Counted from the first letter of the stretch, positions 34,053 through 44,161 are shown. The stretch: DNA of 64,000 bases from Actinacidiphila yanglinensis (GCF_900107965.1 NZ_FNVU01000001.1:496001-560000), one strand, 5' to 3'. Made by a program: numbers and translations. The notes: generated by a model not told the origin, from the letters alone.

Positions 34053-35462
34053 CTAGATGTCGAAGTACAGCTCGAACTCGTGCGGGTGCGGGCGGAGCTG
34101 GATCGGGGCGATCTCGTTCGTCCGCTTGTAGTCGATCCAGGTCTCGATCAGGTCCGCGGTGAAGACGCCGCCGGCCTGCAGGTACTCGTTGTCGGCCTCA
34201 AGGGCCTCGAGAACGGCCGGCAGGGAGGTCGGGACCTGCGGGACGCTCGCGTGCTCCTCGGGCGCCAGCTCGTAGAGGTCCTTGTCGATCGGCTCGGCCG
34301 GCTCGATCTTGTTCTTGACGCCGTCCAGGCCCGCGAGGAGCAGCGCCGAGAAGGCGAGGTACGGGTTCGAGGACGGGTCCGGCGCGCGGAACTCGACCCG
34401 CTTGGCCTTCGGGTTGGACCCGGTGATCGGGATGCGCATCGCGGCGGAGCGGTTGCGCTGCGAGTAGACGAGGTTCACCGGGGCCTCGAAGCCCGGGACC
34501 AGGCGGTGGTAGGAGTTCACCGTCGGGTTGGTGAAGGCCAGCAGCGAGGGGGCGTGCTTGAGGATGCCGCCGATGTAGTAGCGGGCGGTGTCCGACAGGC
34601 CCGCGTAGCCCTGCTCGTCGTAGAAGAGCGGGTTGCTGCCCTGCCACAGGGACTGGTGGACGTGCATGCCCGAGCCGTTGTCACCGAAGATCGGCTTCGG
34701 CATGAAGGTCGCGGTCTTGTTGTTGCGCCACGCGACGTTCTTCACGATGTACTTGAAGAGCATCAGGTCGTCGGCGGCGGCGAGCAGCGTGTTGAAGCGG
34801 TAGTTGATCTCCGCCTGGCCCGCGGTGCCGACCTCGTGGTGCTGGCGCTCGACGGTCAGGCCGGAGGCCTCCAGCTCCAGGGTGATCTCGGCGCGCAGGT
34901 CGGCGAAGTGGTCGACCGGGGGAGCAGGGAAGTAGCCGCCCTTGTAGCGGACCTTGTAGCCGCGGTTCTCCTCGACGGCGCCGGTGTTCCACGCGGCCGC
35001 CTCGGAGTCGATGTGGTAGAACGACTCGTTCGCGGAGGTCTGGAAGCGGGCGCTGTCGAACACGTAGAACTCGGCCTCGGGGCCGAAGTACGCGGTGTCC
35101 GCGATGCCGGTGGAGGCGAGGTAGGTCTCGGCCTTCTTCGCGACGTTCCGCGGGTCACGGCTGTACTGCTCGCCGGTGATCGGGTCGTGGATGAAGAAGT
35201 TGATGTTCAGCGTCTTGTCCCGGCGGAACGGGTCGACCCGGGCCGTCGAGAGGTCAGCGCGCAGTGCCATGTCCGACTCGTGGATGGCCTGGAAACCGCG
35301 GATGGACGAGCCGTCGAAGGCCAGCTCCTCGCTCGGGTCGAACGTCGAGACCGGGACCGTGAAGTGCTGCATCACGCCGGGCAGGTCACAGAACCGGACG
35401 TCGACGAACTTGACGCCCTCGTCCTTGATGAACTTGTTGACGTCGTCGGCGTTCTGGAACAT
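34053..35462 (-). CDS. glnA: Glutamine synthetase type I
   Basis: Dodecameric glutamine synthetase, 469 residues, main ammonia-assimilating enzyme. N-terminal [20 protein letters not shown], active-site [12 protein letters not shown] and [12 protein letters not shown], and [13 protein letters not shown]. The adenylylation Tyr lies in [12 protein letters not shown] near 400, so activity is expected to be controlled by GlnE. ATG at 35462, with GGAG upstream. Two canonical GlnR boxes lie about 100 bp upstream. Divergent from the RDD gene. Confidence 0.98.
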   Translation of the reverse strand: MFQNADDVNKFIKDEGVKFVDVRFCDLPGVMQHFTVPVSTFDPSEELAFDGSSIRGFQAIHESDMALRADLSTARVDPFRRDKTLNINFFIHDPITGEQYSRDPRNVAKKAETYLASTGIADTAYFGPEAEFYVFDSARFQTSANESFYHIDSEAAAWNTGAVEENRGYKVRYKGGYFPAPPVDHFADLRAEITLELEASGLTVERQHHEVGTAGQAEINYRFNTLLAAADDLMLFKYIVKNVAWRNNKTATFMPKPIFGDNGSGMHVHQSLWQGSNPLFYDEQGYAGLSDTARYYIGGILKHAPSLLAFTNPTVNSYHRLVPGFEAPVNLVYSQRNRSAAMRIPITGSNPKAKRVEFRAPDPSSNPYLAFSALLLAGLDGVKNKIEPAEPIDKDLYELAPEEHASVPQVPTSLPAVLEALEADNEYLQAGGVFTADLIETWIDYKRTNEIAPIQLRPHPHEFELYFDI

Positions 35463-35558
35463 CCAACTCCTCCTAGGCCCGGCCCCGCGGGTCGGGTTGG
35501 CGATCGAGATGCGCGGCCAGTGCGGTGGCACACACTGCCCCGACCTTAGGGATCAGGG

Positions 35559-35597
35559 ATTTCTCAAGCATGACCCATTTGTTTCGCAGAGGTTAAC
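35559..35597 (-). promoter_or_regulatory. GlnR boxes of glnA
   Basis: Minus strand: GTTAAC-n6-GAAAC followed after 6 bp by GTCAT-n6-GAAAT. This is the full a1-b1-a2-b2 GlnR arrangement. It lies 97-135 bp upstream of the glnA start. Confidence 0.85.
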
Positions 35598-35705
35598 CGC
35601 GACGCCCTGGAATCGGCCCGGATCGCCCCTCGCCCGGTCCCCGTACGGGCGGCGCGCGAGGGGCGCGGTGACCGCCCCGCGGCCGGTTCCCCCGCGGGGG
35701 TTACC

Positions 35706-36182
35706 GTGGATCCCGTGGACAACAGGGAAGTAGTGGGGTCGTGGCTCTCCGGGCCGCGCGCGACCGCGGAACAGATGGGCGTGGAGTTCGGCTACCGCGG
35801 CGAGCGGCTGGGCCTGCCCGAGGACGGCCCGGGGTCGGTCGCGTCCATCGGCCGCCGGGTGCTGGCGATCTTCATCGACTGGGTGCTGTGCGTGGTGATC
35901 GCATACGGCCTGATCGCGCACCGTGACGTGCACTCCGCGAACAACTGGGCGCTCGCCGTGTTCGGCGCGGTCAGCCTGATCGGGCTCGGCCTGGTCGGCA
36001 GCACCCCGGGGAAGCTGATCACCCGGCTGCGGGTGATCGGCCTCGACGGCCGCCGGCTCAACCCGCTCGCCGTGCTCATCCGTACGGTCCTGCTCCTGCT
36101 GGTGATCCCCGCGGTGGTCTGGGACCGCGACACCCGCGGACTGCACGACCGTGCCGCCAGGGCGGTCCAGGTCCGGATCTGA
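35706..36182 (+). CDS. RDD-family membrane protein
   Basis: 158 residues. RDD signature: SIGRRVLAIFIDWVLCVVIA, GLVGSTPGKLITRLRVIGLD and WDRDTRGLHDRAARAVQVR. Three to four membrane segments. Function unknown; RDD proteins are inferred transporters or envelope proteins. GTG at 35706, with a second at 35715. It is conserved next to glnA in Streptomyces. Strong terminator follows. Confidence 0.93.
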   Translation: MDPVDNREVVGSWLSGPRATAEQMGVEFGYRGERLGLPEDGPGSVASIGRRVLAIFIDWVLCVVIAYGLIAHRDVHSANNWALAVFGAVSLIGLGLVGSTPGKLITRLRVIGLDGRRLNPLAVLIRTVLLLLVIPAVVWDRDTRGLHDRAARAVQVRI

Positions 36183-36240
36183 GGGGTTCCCCGACCCCTG
36201 GCAGGCACAGCAGGCGCAGCAAGACACAGCAGGCGCAGCG

Positions 36241-36286
36241 GACGCAGCAGGGGCGCGGGGAATGTTCCCCGCGCCCCTGCTGCGTC
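36241..36286. terminator. Very long perfect palindrome terminator
   Basis: GACGCAGCAGGGGCGCGGGG with AA is the left arm (36241-36262), and the right arm is its exact complement (36265-36286), so 22 bp pair with only TG between. It separates convergent RDD and DUF4191 genes. Short CAGCAGGCGCAGC repeats precede it from 36199. Confidence 0.85.
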
Positions 36287-36308
36287 CAGCTTCGTGTTCG
36301 GCGTCCGG

Positions 36309-36989
36309 CTAGCGCCCGCGCGGCATCCGCATGCCCTTGGGCATCGGGCCCTTCGGAATCGGCATGTTGCTCATCAGGTCCCCGAGCGCCCGCAGCCGGT
36401 CGTTCACCTCGGTGGTCTTCGGGCCGCTCAGCGACCGCGGCAGCCGCAGCAGCGTGGTGCGGATCTTCTTCAGGGGGAGCTGGCCCTCGTCGTCACCGAC
36501 GATGTAGTCGTGCACCGGGACGTCGAAGACCACCCGGGCGACCTTCTTCTTCTCGGCGGCCAGCAGCCCCTTCACGCGGTTGGGGTTGCCCTCGCCGACC
36601 AGGACGATGCCGGCCTTGCCGACCGCCCGGTGCACCACGTCCTGGCTCTTGTTCATCGCCACCGCGGGGGTCACGGTCCAGCCCCGTACGTTCTGCAGCA
36701 CGGCGGCGGCCGCACCCGGCTTGCCCTCCAGCTGACCGAAGGCGGCCCGCTCGGCTCGGCGGCCGAAGACCACCGCGGTCGCCATCAGGCCCACCAGGAC
36801 GCCCAGGATGGTCGCGTAGATGGGGTGGTCGATCAAGAAGCCGAGGGCGAGGATGACACCGAAGGTGACAAGTCCCACAGCCGCAAGGACAAGACCGATC
36901 TTGGAGTCGGCCTGCCTGGTCATCTTGTATGTCTGGACGATCTGCGCGAGACGTCCAGAACTGCTCTCGGATGTTTCCTTCCTCGCCAT
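36309..36989 (-). CDS. DUF4191 membrane protein
   Basis: 226 residues. Basic N-terminus (RLAQIVQTYKMTRQADSKIG), two hydrophobic segments (VLAAVGLVTFGVILALGFLI, ATILGVLVGLMATAVVFGR), then a cytoplasmic domain including VLQNVRGWTVTPAVAMNKSQ and a C-terminal Met/Pro/Lys tail (MPIPKGPMPKGM). Conserved beside lipA in actinobacteria; role unknown. ATG at 36989. Confidence 0.93.
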   Translation of the reverse strand: MARKETSESSSGRLAQIVQTYKMTRQADSKIGLVLAAVGLVTFGVILALGFLIDHPIYATILGVLVGLMATAVVFGRRAERAAFGQLEGKPGAAAAVLQNVRGWTVTPAVAMNKSQDVVHRAVGKAGIVLVGEGNPNRVKGLLAAEKKKVARVVFDVPVHDYIVGDDEGQLPLKKIRTTLLRLPRSLSGPKTTEVNDRLRALGDLMSNMPIPKGPMPKGMRMPRGR

Positions 36990-37022
36990 GCGGCAAAGGA
37001 TACGTGGCCTGTCGGTACGCCG

Positions 37023-37286
37023 TCACCGCGGCCGGGCCGCTCCTCCGCGCTCTCCGCCCGCGAGTGCCGCCATCTCGTACTCGGCCTCCCGGCGATCCTT
37101 GGCGCGCTGCCGGTCCGCGACAACGGCCGCCCAGGCGTTTCTGCGGGCGGTCTGCTGGCCACCGCTCAGGAGAAAGGTTTCCACCGCGCGCAGCGCACCG
37201 GTCACCGGCGCGGCCGGGACGTATCCGGAACGGCGCCGGAGGTGGAGGCGGGCGGGAGCGTGCACCTGCTCGGACGACGACGACAT
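37023..37286 (-). CDS. Small conserved basic protein (87 aa)
   Basis: 87 residues, Ala/Arg-rich, no known domain. It contains VTGALRAVETFLLSGGQQTA, which looks like an amphipathic helix, and ADRQRAKDRREAEYEMAALA, a probable helical charged region. No signal peptide or membrane segment. It is 33 bp upstream of DUF4191 in the same direction, and a similarly placed small gene is found next to lipA in other Streptomyces, so I consider it real. ATG at 37286, GAGGGGAC upstream. Confidence 0.72.
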   Translation of the reverse strand: MSSSSEQVHAPARLHLRRRSGYVPAAPVTGALRAVETFLLSGGQQTARRNAWAAVVADRQRAKDRREAEYEMAALAGGERGGAARPR

Positions 37287-37328
37287 GGCGTCCCCTCGGG
37301 AGGAAGGCGTGGACGGAGCGCGGGATGT

Positions 37329-37475
37329 GCGGTGCTGCGGGACGTGCGGTGGTGCGGAGGAACGGATCCGCGGTGACGCGGGGAGGAACGAATCTGCGGT
37401 GCTGCGGGACGTACGGAAGTGCCGTGCTGCGGGACGAACGAGAGCGCGGGACGTACGGCGGCGCGGGACCTGCGG
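37329..37475. repeat. Degenerate short repeats upstream of the small gene
   Basis: GCGGTGCTGCGGGACGTGCG (from 37329), GCGGTGCTGCGGGACGTACG (from 37396), and shorter copies at 37421 and 37443 repeat the unit GCGGGACGTACGG. The 358-bp gap between the small gene and lipA holds this cluster and the lipA terminator, no gene. It may represent recombination-prone DNA or a regulator-binding array. Confidence 0.6.
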
Positions 37476-37497
37476 GGTGCCGGCGGTACGCAACGCG

Positions 37498-37534
37498 ACA
37501 CGGTGTGGCGAGTCCAAGTCTCGCCACACCGTGT
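37498..37534 (-). terminator. lipA terminator
   Basis: ACACGGTGTGGCGAG (37498-37512) and CTCGCCACACCGTGT (37520-37534) form a perfect 15-bp stem with a 7-nt loop, 111 bp past the lipA stop. Confidence 0.8.
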
Positions 37535-37644
37535 TACCAGTCGGTGACCATCGGGTCAATCGCGTATGAAAGCCGCACCGCCGCCGTGTGGAGCAATATG
37601 CCGACCGGTCCGGTGCTCCGGACCGGGCCGGCCGCGTCGCGACG

Positions 37645-38658
37645 TCAGTGGGCGGCGGTGCCCGCCACCGGGTCCAGGCCCAGGTCGAGGCCCAGAGCCG
37701 CGCCGCGCTCGCCCTTCTCCGCGCGGCGGTCGATCGCCTGCTGGAAGAGCCTCCCGGCGCGGTAGGACGAACGGACCAGCGGCCCGGACATCACACCCGC
37801 ATAGCCGATCTCCTCGGCCTCCTCCTTCAGCTCCACGAACTCCGCGGGCTTCACCCAGCGCTCCACCGGGTGGTGCCGGACCGAGGGCCGCAGGTACTGC
37901 GTGATGGTGATCAGCTCGCAGCCCGCGTCGTGCAGGTCGTGCAGCGCCTGGCTGATCTCCTCGCGCTCCTCGCCCATGCCCAGGATCAGGTTGGACTTGG
38001 TGACCAGGCCGGCCTCGCGGGCGCGGGTGATCACCTCCAGCGAGCGCTCGTAGCGGAAGCCCGGGCGGATCCGCTTGAAGATCCGCGGCACCGTCTCCAC
38101 GTTGTGCGCCAGCACCTCGGGGCGGGCGCCGAAGACCTCGGCCAGCTGCGCGGGCTCGGCGTTGAAGTCGGGGATGAGCAGCTCGACCTTGGTGCGGCCG
38201 GCCGCGCGGTCCGCGGTCATCGCGTGGATCCTGCGGACCGTCTCGGCGTAGAGCCAGGCGCCGCCGTCCTCCAGGTCGTCGCGGGCCACGCCGGTGATGG
38301 TGGCGTAGTTGAGGTCCATCGTGAGCACCGACTCGCCGACCCGGCGCGGCTCGTCGCGGTCGAGCGCCTGCGGCTTGCCGGTGTCGATCTGGCAGAAGTC
38401 GCAGCGCCGCGTGCACTGGTCGCCGCCGATGAGGAAGGTCGCCTCGCGGTCCTCCCAGCACTCGTAGATGTTGGGACAGCCCGCCTCCTGGCACACGGTG
38501 TGCAGGCCCTCGCTCTTCACGAGTTTCTGCATCTGCGTGTACTCGGGGCCCATCTTCGCCCGGGTCTTGATCCACTCGGGCTTGCGCTCGATGGGGGTCT
38601 GGCTGTTGCGGACCTCAAGGCGCAGCATCTTGCGTCCGTCGGGTGCGACTGCGGACAC
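37645..38658 (-). CDS. lipA: Lipoyl synthase
   Basis: Radical-SAM enzyme that inserts two sulfurs into octanoyl groups on E2 and H proteins, 337 residues. The radical-SAM cluster is [10 protein letters not shown], the auxiliary cluster motif [15 protein letters not shown], and the C-terminal serine ligand region [13 protein letters not shown] at 38658. Acts after LipB (next gene), and supplies the lipoate for the two lipoyl domains of the E2 encoded at 50-51.8 kb. A 15-bp hairpin follows the gene. Confidence 0.98.
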   Translation of the reverse strand: MSAVAPDGRKMLRLEVRNSQTPIERKPEWIKTRAKMGPEYTQMQKLVKSEGLHTVCQEAGCPNIYECWEDREATFLIGGDQCTRRCDFCQIDTGKPQALDRDEPRRVGESVLTMDLNYATITGVARDDLEDGGAWLYAETVRRIHAMTADRAAGRTKVELLIPDFNAEPAQLAEVFGARPEVLAHNVETVPRIFKRIRPGFRYERSLEVITRAREAGLVTKSNLILGMGEEREEISQALHDLHDAGCELITITQYLRPSVRHHPVERWVKPAEFVELKEEAEEIGYAGVMSGPLVRSSYRAGRLFQQAIDRRAEKGERGAALGLDLGLDPVAGTAAH

Positions 38659-38798
38659 GACCGGCTCCCTCTAAAGCTTCGATTCTACGGCGAACACCAG
38701 CGTACGCCCGTACTTCCCACGGCCTGACATTCGTGCAACCTGCGGCATGCGCGGGGCATTCCGGTCCGCGCCGGTCGCCGGGGCCGCCCCCGGCACGC

Positions 38799-39599
38799 TC
38801 ACACCGCGCGCGGCAGCGGCACCGCGGCGGTGAGTACGGCGGTGAGGTGCTTCTCGACCACCGGCAGCACCTCGGAGACGGGCACGTCCCGGCCCAGCTC
38901 GGCCGAGAGCGAGGTGACCCCCGCGTCGCGGATGCCGCACGGCACGATGCGGTCGTACCAGGTGTTGTCGGGGTTGCAGTTGAGCGCGAAGCCGTGCATG
39001 GTCACGCCCTTCGCGACGCGGATGCCGATCGCGGCGAGCTTGCGGTCCTCGCGGCGCTGGCCGGCGTTGGAGGGGGCGTACTCCGGGCCGCTCATCCGCG
39101 GGTCGAACTCGTCGTCGACCAGGCGGGGGTCGAAGTCGAGGGTCAGGCCGCCGGGGCCGGCGGCGCCGGGCGCGGAGCCGCCGCGCTCCACGGAGTCGCC
39201 CAGCACCCACACGCCGCTGCGTCCCTCCACCCGGGAGGTCTCCACGCCGAAGTCGGCGGCGACGCGGATCAGGGCGTCCTCCAGCCGGCGGACATGGGCG
39301 ACCACGTCGACCGGGCGGGGCAGCTTCATGATGGGGTAGCCGACGATCTGGCCGGGGCCGTGCCAGGTGATCTTGCCGCCGCGGTCCACGTCGACCACGG
39401 GGGTGCCGTCCAGCGGGCGCTCGTTGTCGGCGGTGCGGCGGCCCGCGGTGTAGACCGGCGGGTGTTCGAGCAGCAGGCACGTGTCGGGCACCTCGTCGAG
39501 GAACCGGGCCGCGTGCACCCGGCGCTGCTCCGTCCACGCCTCCCCGTACTCGACGGCGTCGGCGCCGAACCCCAGATGGACGAAGTGCAGGTCGCTCAC
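38799..39599 (-). CDS. lipB: Lipoyl(octanoyl) transferase
   Basis: 266 residues. Moves octanoyl from ACP to lipoyl-domain lysine. Catalytic Cys in [16 protein letters not shown] and catalytic Lys in [20 protein letters not shown]; also [20 protein letters not shown]. An insertion of about 35 residues rich in Gly/Ala/Ser ([15 protein letters not shown]) between residues 140 and 170 is unusual for LipB. GTG at 39599. 140 bp upstream of lipA. Confidence 0.96.
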   Translation of the reverse strand: MSDLHFVHLGFGADAVEYGEAWTEQRRVHAARFLDEVPDTCLLLEHPPVYTAGRRTADNERPLDGTPVVDVDRGGKITWHGPGQIVGYPIMKLPRPVDVVAHVRRLEDALIRVAADFGVETSRVEGRSGVWVLGDSVERGGSAPGAAGPGGLTLDFDPRLVDDEFDPRMSGPEYAPSNAGQRREDRKLAAIGIRVAKGVTMHGFALNCNPDNTWYDRIVPCGIRDAGVTSLSAELGRDVPVSEVLPVVEKHLTAVLTAAVPLPRAV

Positions 39600-39938
39600 G
39601 GCTACTCCTCTGCTGTACGCGACGGAGGCGCGCTGCCGGCCGCGGTTGGTGGTGCGACCGGACGCACCCAAGCCACTGTACGGCGGCGGTCACGGAGAGC
39701 GTGCCGCGGGCCCGTTGCGGGCCGGGCGGGGCCGGGCGGGGCAGAGCGGGGGCTGGAATTCGGCCCGCTGCGGCCGCTCCCGGCGCAGGGGGGTGCGGGG
39801 GCGCATGAACTGTCCGGAATGCGTTCCGTTGTAGCCCATTCGGGCGAATATCCGGTTCTTACGGTGAGCTTCCCGGCACTGACCGTTACATTCACGCCGG
39901 ATCCCGAGACCGCCCAGAGGAAGTGGAACGTACTGCCG
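39600..39938. other. Intergenic region, lipB to regulator
   Basis: 339 bp, divergent promoters expected. A moderately AT-richer patch (around 39825-39890, with gggcgaatatccggttcttacg) may hold the regulator's promoter. No gene or strong repeat was found. Confidence 0.4.
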
Positions 39939-41576
39939 ATGACGGACCGTCCCACGCAGCGAACTCCGAACCTTCCGACCAGCGCGGCGCCCGGCCAGGC
40001 GGGTACCGACCGGCAGAACCGACCCAACACCAAGCTCGCCGAGATCATCGCCGAGGCGGGCTTCTCCCACGCCGGGCTCGCCCGCCGGGTCAACCAGCTC
40101 GGCGTCGAGCACGGCCTCGACCTGCGCTACGACAAGACGTCCATCACGCGGTGGCTGCGCGGCCAGCAACCCCGCGGCACCACCCCCGCCCTCATCGCGG
40201 AGGTCTTCACCCAGCGGCTCGGCCGCCGGCTGGCCGCGCCCGACCTCGGGCTGGACGCGTGCGCGCCGGTCTACGCGGGGCTGGAGTACGCCGCCACCCC
40301 CGAGGAGGCGGTCGACATCGTCAGCGGGCTGTGGCGCAAGGACACCGGGAACCAGGCCGAGTTGCGCAAGATCGCGTTCACCCCGGCCGGACTGGTGGTG
40401 CCGAGCCGGGACTGGCTGATCGGGCGGGCCGACGAGCGGGTCGCCCAGGGGGTCGCGCGCGGAGGGCTGGCCCCGCCGGCGGACACGGAGGCCGGCGGCG
40501 GGCCGGAGGAAGGGCACCGGCCGGCCGGCGCCGTACCCGTCCCGCACCCGGGGACGGCGCGCGGCGCACGGGTTCCGGCGCAGAGCCGCGGGCCTGGCGG
40601 CGGGGAGCCGCTGGTGCCGCCCGGTTCCGGGCTCGTCGCGGGGGCGGGCGCGGGCGGCGGCAGCGGGCCCGGGCGGGTCGGCGCGGGCGACATCGCCGCC
40701 GTCCGGGCCGTCGGCGACCTCTTCCGCTCCCTCGACCACGCCTACGGCGGCGGGCACGCCCGGCAGGCACTCGTGCGCTACCTGGAGCACGAGGCCGAGC
40801 CGTTGCTGCGCGGCTCCTACGGCGAGGCGCTCGGCCGCAGGCTGTTCGCGTCCGTCGCCGACCTCACCCGCCTCGCCGGGTGGACCTCCTACGACATCGG
40901 CGCGCACGGGCTGGCGCAGCGCTACTTCGTGCAGGCGCTGCGGCTGGCCCAGGCGGCCGGTGACCGGGTCTACGGGAGCTACGTGCTGGTCACGATGAGC
41001 CGTCAGGCCGTCTACCTCGGGCACGGCCGCGAGGCGGTCCAGCTCGCCCGGGTCGCCCAGCAGGGGGTCGGGACCGCGGCGCCCTCCGTCGTCCACGCGC
41101 TGCTGCACGCGGCCGAGGCGCGCGGACACGGCCTGATGGGCGAGGCGCGGGCCTGCGCGGGGGCGCTGGCCCGCGCGGAGCGGGCGCTGTCCGCGGCCCG
41201 CGGCGGGGACGAGGTGCCCGGCTGGGCGCGCTTCTTCGACGAGGCGCAGCTCGCCGACGAACTCGCGCACTGCCACCGGGATCTGCACCAGTACCGCGCG
41301 GCGGCGCAGTACGCCGAGCGGTCGCTCCAGCTGAGGGCGGCGGGGTACGTGCGCAGCCGGCTCTTCTGCCGGACCGTGCTGGCGTGCGCGCGGCTCGGGC
41401 TCGGCGAGGTGGAGGCCGCCTGCGGGCACGGCGTGGAGGTGTTCCGCGGGGCGAGCGAGATGCGGTCGGTGCGGGCGGGGGAGTACGCGCGGGATTTCCG
41501 GGGGCGGTTGGAGCCCTTCCGGGACACGGTCGCCGTGCGGGCGTTCCTGGACCGCATCGCCGGGTTACCGCGCTGA
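39939..41576 (+). CDS. XRE-family HTH regulator with TPR-like repeats
   Basis: 545 residues. HTH region near 25-85: KLAEIIAEAGFSHAGLARRV followed by DKTSITRWLRGQQPRGTTPA. A Pro/Gly-rich linker (about 160-250) leads to helical repeats, e.g. DRVYGSYVLVTMSRQAVYLG, SVVHALLHAAEARGHGLMGE and YRAAAQYAERSLQLRAAGY. This is the architecture of Streptomyces developmental and antibiotic regulators (NsdA-like), where the repeats bind partners or ligands. ATG at 39939; a usable ribosome site is not clear. Conserved next to lipB. Confidence 0.88.
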   Translation: MTDRPTQRTPNLPTSAAPGQAGTDRQNRPNTKLAEIIAEAGFSHAGLARRVNQLGVEHGLDLRYDKTSITRWLRGQQPRGTTPALIAEVFTQRLGRRLAAPDLGLDACAPVYAGLEYAATPEEAVDIVSGLWRKDTGNQAELRKIAFTPAGLVVPSRDWLIGRADERVAQGVARGGLAPPADTEAGGGPEEGHRPAGAVPVPHPGTARGARVPAQSRGPGGGEPLVPPGSGLVAGAGAGGGSGPGRVGAGDIAAVRAVGDLFRSLDHAYGGGHARQALVRYLEHEAEPLLRGSYGEALGRRLFASVADLTRLAGWTSYDIGAHGLAQRYFVQALRLAQAAGDRVYGSYVLVTMSRQAVYLGHGREAVQLARVAQQGVGTAAPSVVHALLHAAEARGHGLMGEARACAGALARAERALSAARGGDEVPGWARFFDEAQLADELAHCHRDLHQYRAAAQYAERSLQLRAAGYVRSRLFCRTVLACARLGLGEVEAACGHGVEVFRGASEMRSVRAGEYARDFRGRLEPFRDTVAVRAFLDRIAGLPR

Positions 41577-41682
41577 ACTCCCCCTTCCCGCCCTTCCCCG
41601 GGCAACCGGACCGGTGCCGTGGGCGCCGGTCCGGGTGGGCGGGGCGGAAAGGGGGCTGACGGTCAGGGGCGCGTGCGGCGCG

Positions 41683-42921
41683 TCAGCGGAGGTGCGGGTG
41701 CGGGCCCGCGGTGAGGTCGCGGAGGGCCGCCGAGGCGGCGCGGCGGCCGGAGAAGAGGGCGCCCTGGATGGTGGAGGTGTCGCGGTGGTCGCCGCAGACG
41801 TACAGGCCGCTGAGGACCCGGACCGGGCGGCGCAGGTCGTGGGGTGGCGGCATGGCGGGCAGGCAGTGCGGGGTGGAGCGCAGCGAGAGCAGGTCCCAGC
41901 GGTCGGTGGAAGTGTCGTAGAGGTCGGCGAGGTGGTCACGGATGGTCTTGTCGCTGCGGCCGTCGGGCGGCGGCCCGAGGACGACGGAGGTGACGAGGGT
42001 GCGGCCGTCGGGGGCGCGGGTGGGGTCGATGGAGGTCGTGGCGTACGTGTGGGAGACCGGGCCGATGCGGTCGGCGTCCAGGACGAGGACGGGTTCGCGC
42101 AGGGGCGCGGTGGGTGCCACGTGGTGGACGACGGTGACGGGATGGAAGGCGGGCACGCGCAGTCCTGGCAGCAGCGCGGCCGCGGAGTGGGCGTCGGTGG
42201 CCACGACCACGCCGCGGCAGGGGAGTTCGGCGCCGTCGGTGGTGTGGACGGCGTTGGCCGCGACGTGGGCGGCGCGCACCCCGAACCGTATGGTGCCGGG
42301 CGGGAGCGCGGCGGCGAGGCGCTCGGGCAGCCGGGCGGAGCCGCCCACCGGGAGGCAGGCGCGGCCGCGGGCGAAGCCGCGCAGGACGAGGTCGGCGACC
42401 CGGCTGGAGGTGCCGAGTTCGGCGTCGCACAGCAGCGCGGCCAGCAGCGGCCGCAGGAAGTTCTCCACGGTGCGCGGCGCGAAGCCGCGGCCGGCGAGCG
42501 CGAGTGCGGTGGTGCTCTCGGGGCGGGCGGTGATGCGGCCGGTGGGAGTGGCCGCGAGCCGGTCGAGCGCCGTGCCGAGCCGGGCCAGGTCGCGGGCGGA
42601 GCCGAAGGGCGCGCGGGCGCCGCGCGGGTCACCGACGCGGTAGGGCCGGCCGCCGGCGCGGACGAGGGCGCCGGGGGCGAGGTGGGCCACCGGCAGGCCG
42701 CGCAGGCCGCTGGCGCGGCGCAGTTCCGGGTAGGCGGTGTTGAGGAGTTGGGGGGTGCGGTCGAGCCGGAAGCCCTCGACGGTGTCGGTGGCCATCCGCC
42801 CGCCGACGCGTTCCGTGGCCTCCAGCACGCTGACCCGCATGCCCCCTTCGGTCAGGTGGTGCGCGGCGGACAGCCCGGCCGGGCCCGCGCCGATGACGAT
42901 CACATCCGTGGTGGCGGCCAT
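41683..42921 (-). CDS. FAD-dependent amine-oxidase-like oxidoreductase
   Basis: 412 residues. N-terminal FAD-binding DVIVIGAGPAGLSAAHHLTE, VLEATERVGGRMATDTVEGF, and C-terminal RPVRVLSGLYVCGDHRDTST. Resembles the protoporphyrinogen/phytoene/squalene dehydrogenase type. The substrate is unknown, possibly a carotenoid or a ring compound. ATG at 42921; a GTG at 42948 is the alternative. It is single, and 106 bp from the regulator end (convergent). A 276-bp gap (42949-43224) on the other side shows no gene. Confidence 0.9.
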   Translation of the reverse strand: MAATTDVIVIGAGPAGLSAAHHLTEGGMRVSVLEATERVGGRMATDTVEGFRLDRTPQLLNTAYPELRRASGLRGLPVAHLAPGALVRAGGRPYRVGDPRGARAPFGSARDLARLGTALDRLAATPTGRITARPESTTALALAGRGFAPRTVENFLRPLLAALLCDAELGTSSRVADLVLRGFARGRACLPVGGSARLPERLAAALPPGTIRFGVRAAHVAANAVHTTDGAELPCRGVVVATDAHSAAALLPGLRVPAFHPVTVVHHVAPTAPLREPVLVLDADRIGPVSHTYATTSIDPTRAPDGRTLVTSVVLGPPPDGRSDKTIRDHLADLYDTSTDRWDLLSLRSTPHCLPAMPPPHDLRRPVRVLSGLYVCGDHRDTSTIQGALFSGRRAASAALRDLTAGPHPHLR

Positions 42922-43224
42922 GCCGTGCGGGCGTGCTGGTGCGAGCACGATGCCCCTCCCGAGGTCGGGTCCGATCCCCGCTGGCGTCTGCGCGACGGCG
43001 TACCGAGCGGATGCGCCGGCGGTCCCTGATCCGCTGACGCCCCGTCAGTTCCGTTCTCCGGCCTGGTGGTCGGCGAGTGGCCCCGGCTCGCGCGAAACGT
43101 TGCTAAAGGTCATGCCCTCATCAAAGGCAAAGGATGCGGGGCGGACCGGCCTGATCCGGCCCTTTCGGGCACCCTTTCGGCCGTGCCGTCGCGAGGGGCC
43201 GCGGCGCGGGCGGCGCCGTTCGGC

Positions 43225-44130
43225 TCAGACCCGGTTGGGCGGGGGCAGCGCGGCCTTGATCGCGCCGTCGATGTCCGGGTGGGCGAAGGCGAACCCGGCG
43301 TCCAGCAGCCGCTTGGGCCGCACCCGCTGACTGCCCGTCACGTCGCCGGCGAACTCGCCGAGCACCGCGCGCAGCGCGAACCCCGGTACGGGCAGCACCG
43401 TCGGGCGGTGCAGCACCCGGCCCATCGCCTCGGTGACCTCCTTGTTGGTGCGCGGCTCGGGCGCGGTGAGGTTCACCGGACCGGACAGCTCGTCGTGGTC
43501 CAGGGCGAACCGCAGCGCCGCGATCTCGTCCTCCAGCGCGATGAAGCTCCAGAACTGCCGCCCGCTGCCCAGCCGTCCACCGAGCCCGGCCCGGAAGAAC
43601 GGGAACAGCGCGCCCCACGCGCCACCCCGCGGGGAGACCACCAGGCCGGTACGGGCGTGCACCGTGCGGATGCCCGCCTCGCGCGCCGGGTCTGCCGCCG
43701 CCTCCCACGCCTGGACCAGGTCCGCCAGGAACCCCTTGCCCGCCGGGCTGTCCTCGTCGACGGCGCGGTCCCCGGTCTCGCCGTAGAACCCGATCGCGCT
43801 GCCCGCCACCAGCACCCGCGGTTTCGGGTCCAGCGCGGCCATCGCCTTCGCGATCGTCGCGGTGCCCTTCACCCGGCTGTCCCACAGCACCTTCTTGCGC
43901 CGCTCGGTCCACCGCCGTTCGGCGACCGGGGCACCCGCCAGATGGACCACCGCTTCGCAGCCCGCCAGCGCGTCGGCCTCCACCGTGCCCTTCTCGGGGT
44001 CCCAGCGGGCCTCTCCCGGGCCGTGCGGGGCCCGCCGCACCAACGCGACCACCTCGTGGCCGTCGTCGGCCAGGGAGGCGGTGAGGGCGGAGCCGATCAG
44101 CCCGGAGGCACCGGTGACAGCGATACGCAT
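43225..44130 (-). CDS. TIGR01777-family NAD-dependent epimerase
   Basis: 301 residues. MRIAVTGASGLIGSALTASL (Rossmann), WDPEKGTVEADALAGCEAVV, SRVKGTATIAKAMAAL, VLVAGSAIGFYGETGDRAVD and a C-terminal RPKRLLDAGFAFAHPDIDGA (DUF1731). Conserved next to lipAB in actinobacteria. Role unknown (possibly cell-division-inhibitor-like SulA family by name only). ATG at 44130, with another at 44139. Confidence 0.93.
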   Translation of the reverse strand: MRIAVTGASGLIGSALTASLADDGHEVVALVRRAPHGPGEARWDPEKGTVEADALAGCEAVVHLAGAPVAERRWTERRKKVLWDSRVKGTATIAKAMAALDPKPRVLVAGSAIGFYGETGDRAVDEDSPAGKGFLADLVQAWEAAADPAREAGIRTVHARTGLVVSPRGGAWGALFPFFRAGLGGRLGSGRQFWSFIALEDEIAALRFALDHDELSGPVNLTAPEPRTNKEVTEAMGRVLHRPTVLPVPGFALRAVLGEFAGDVTGSQRVRPKRLLDAGFAFAHPDIDGAIKAALPPPNRV

Positions 44131-44161
44131 GGGGGCCATTGTGCCCGGTCGCCCCGGTGGC

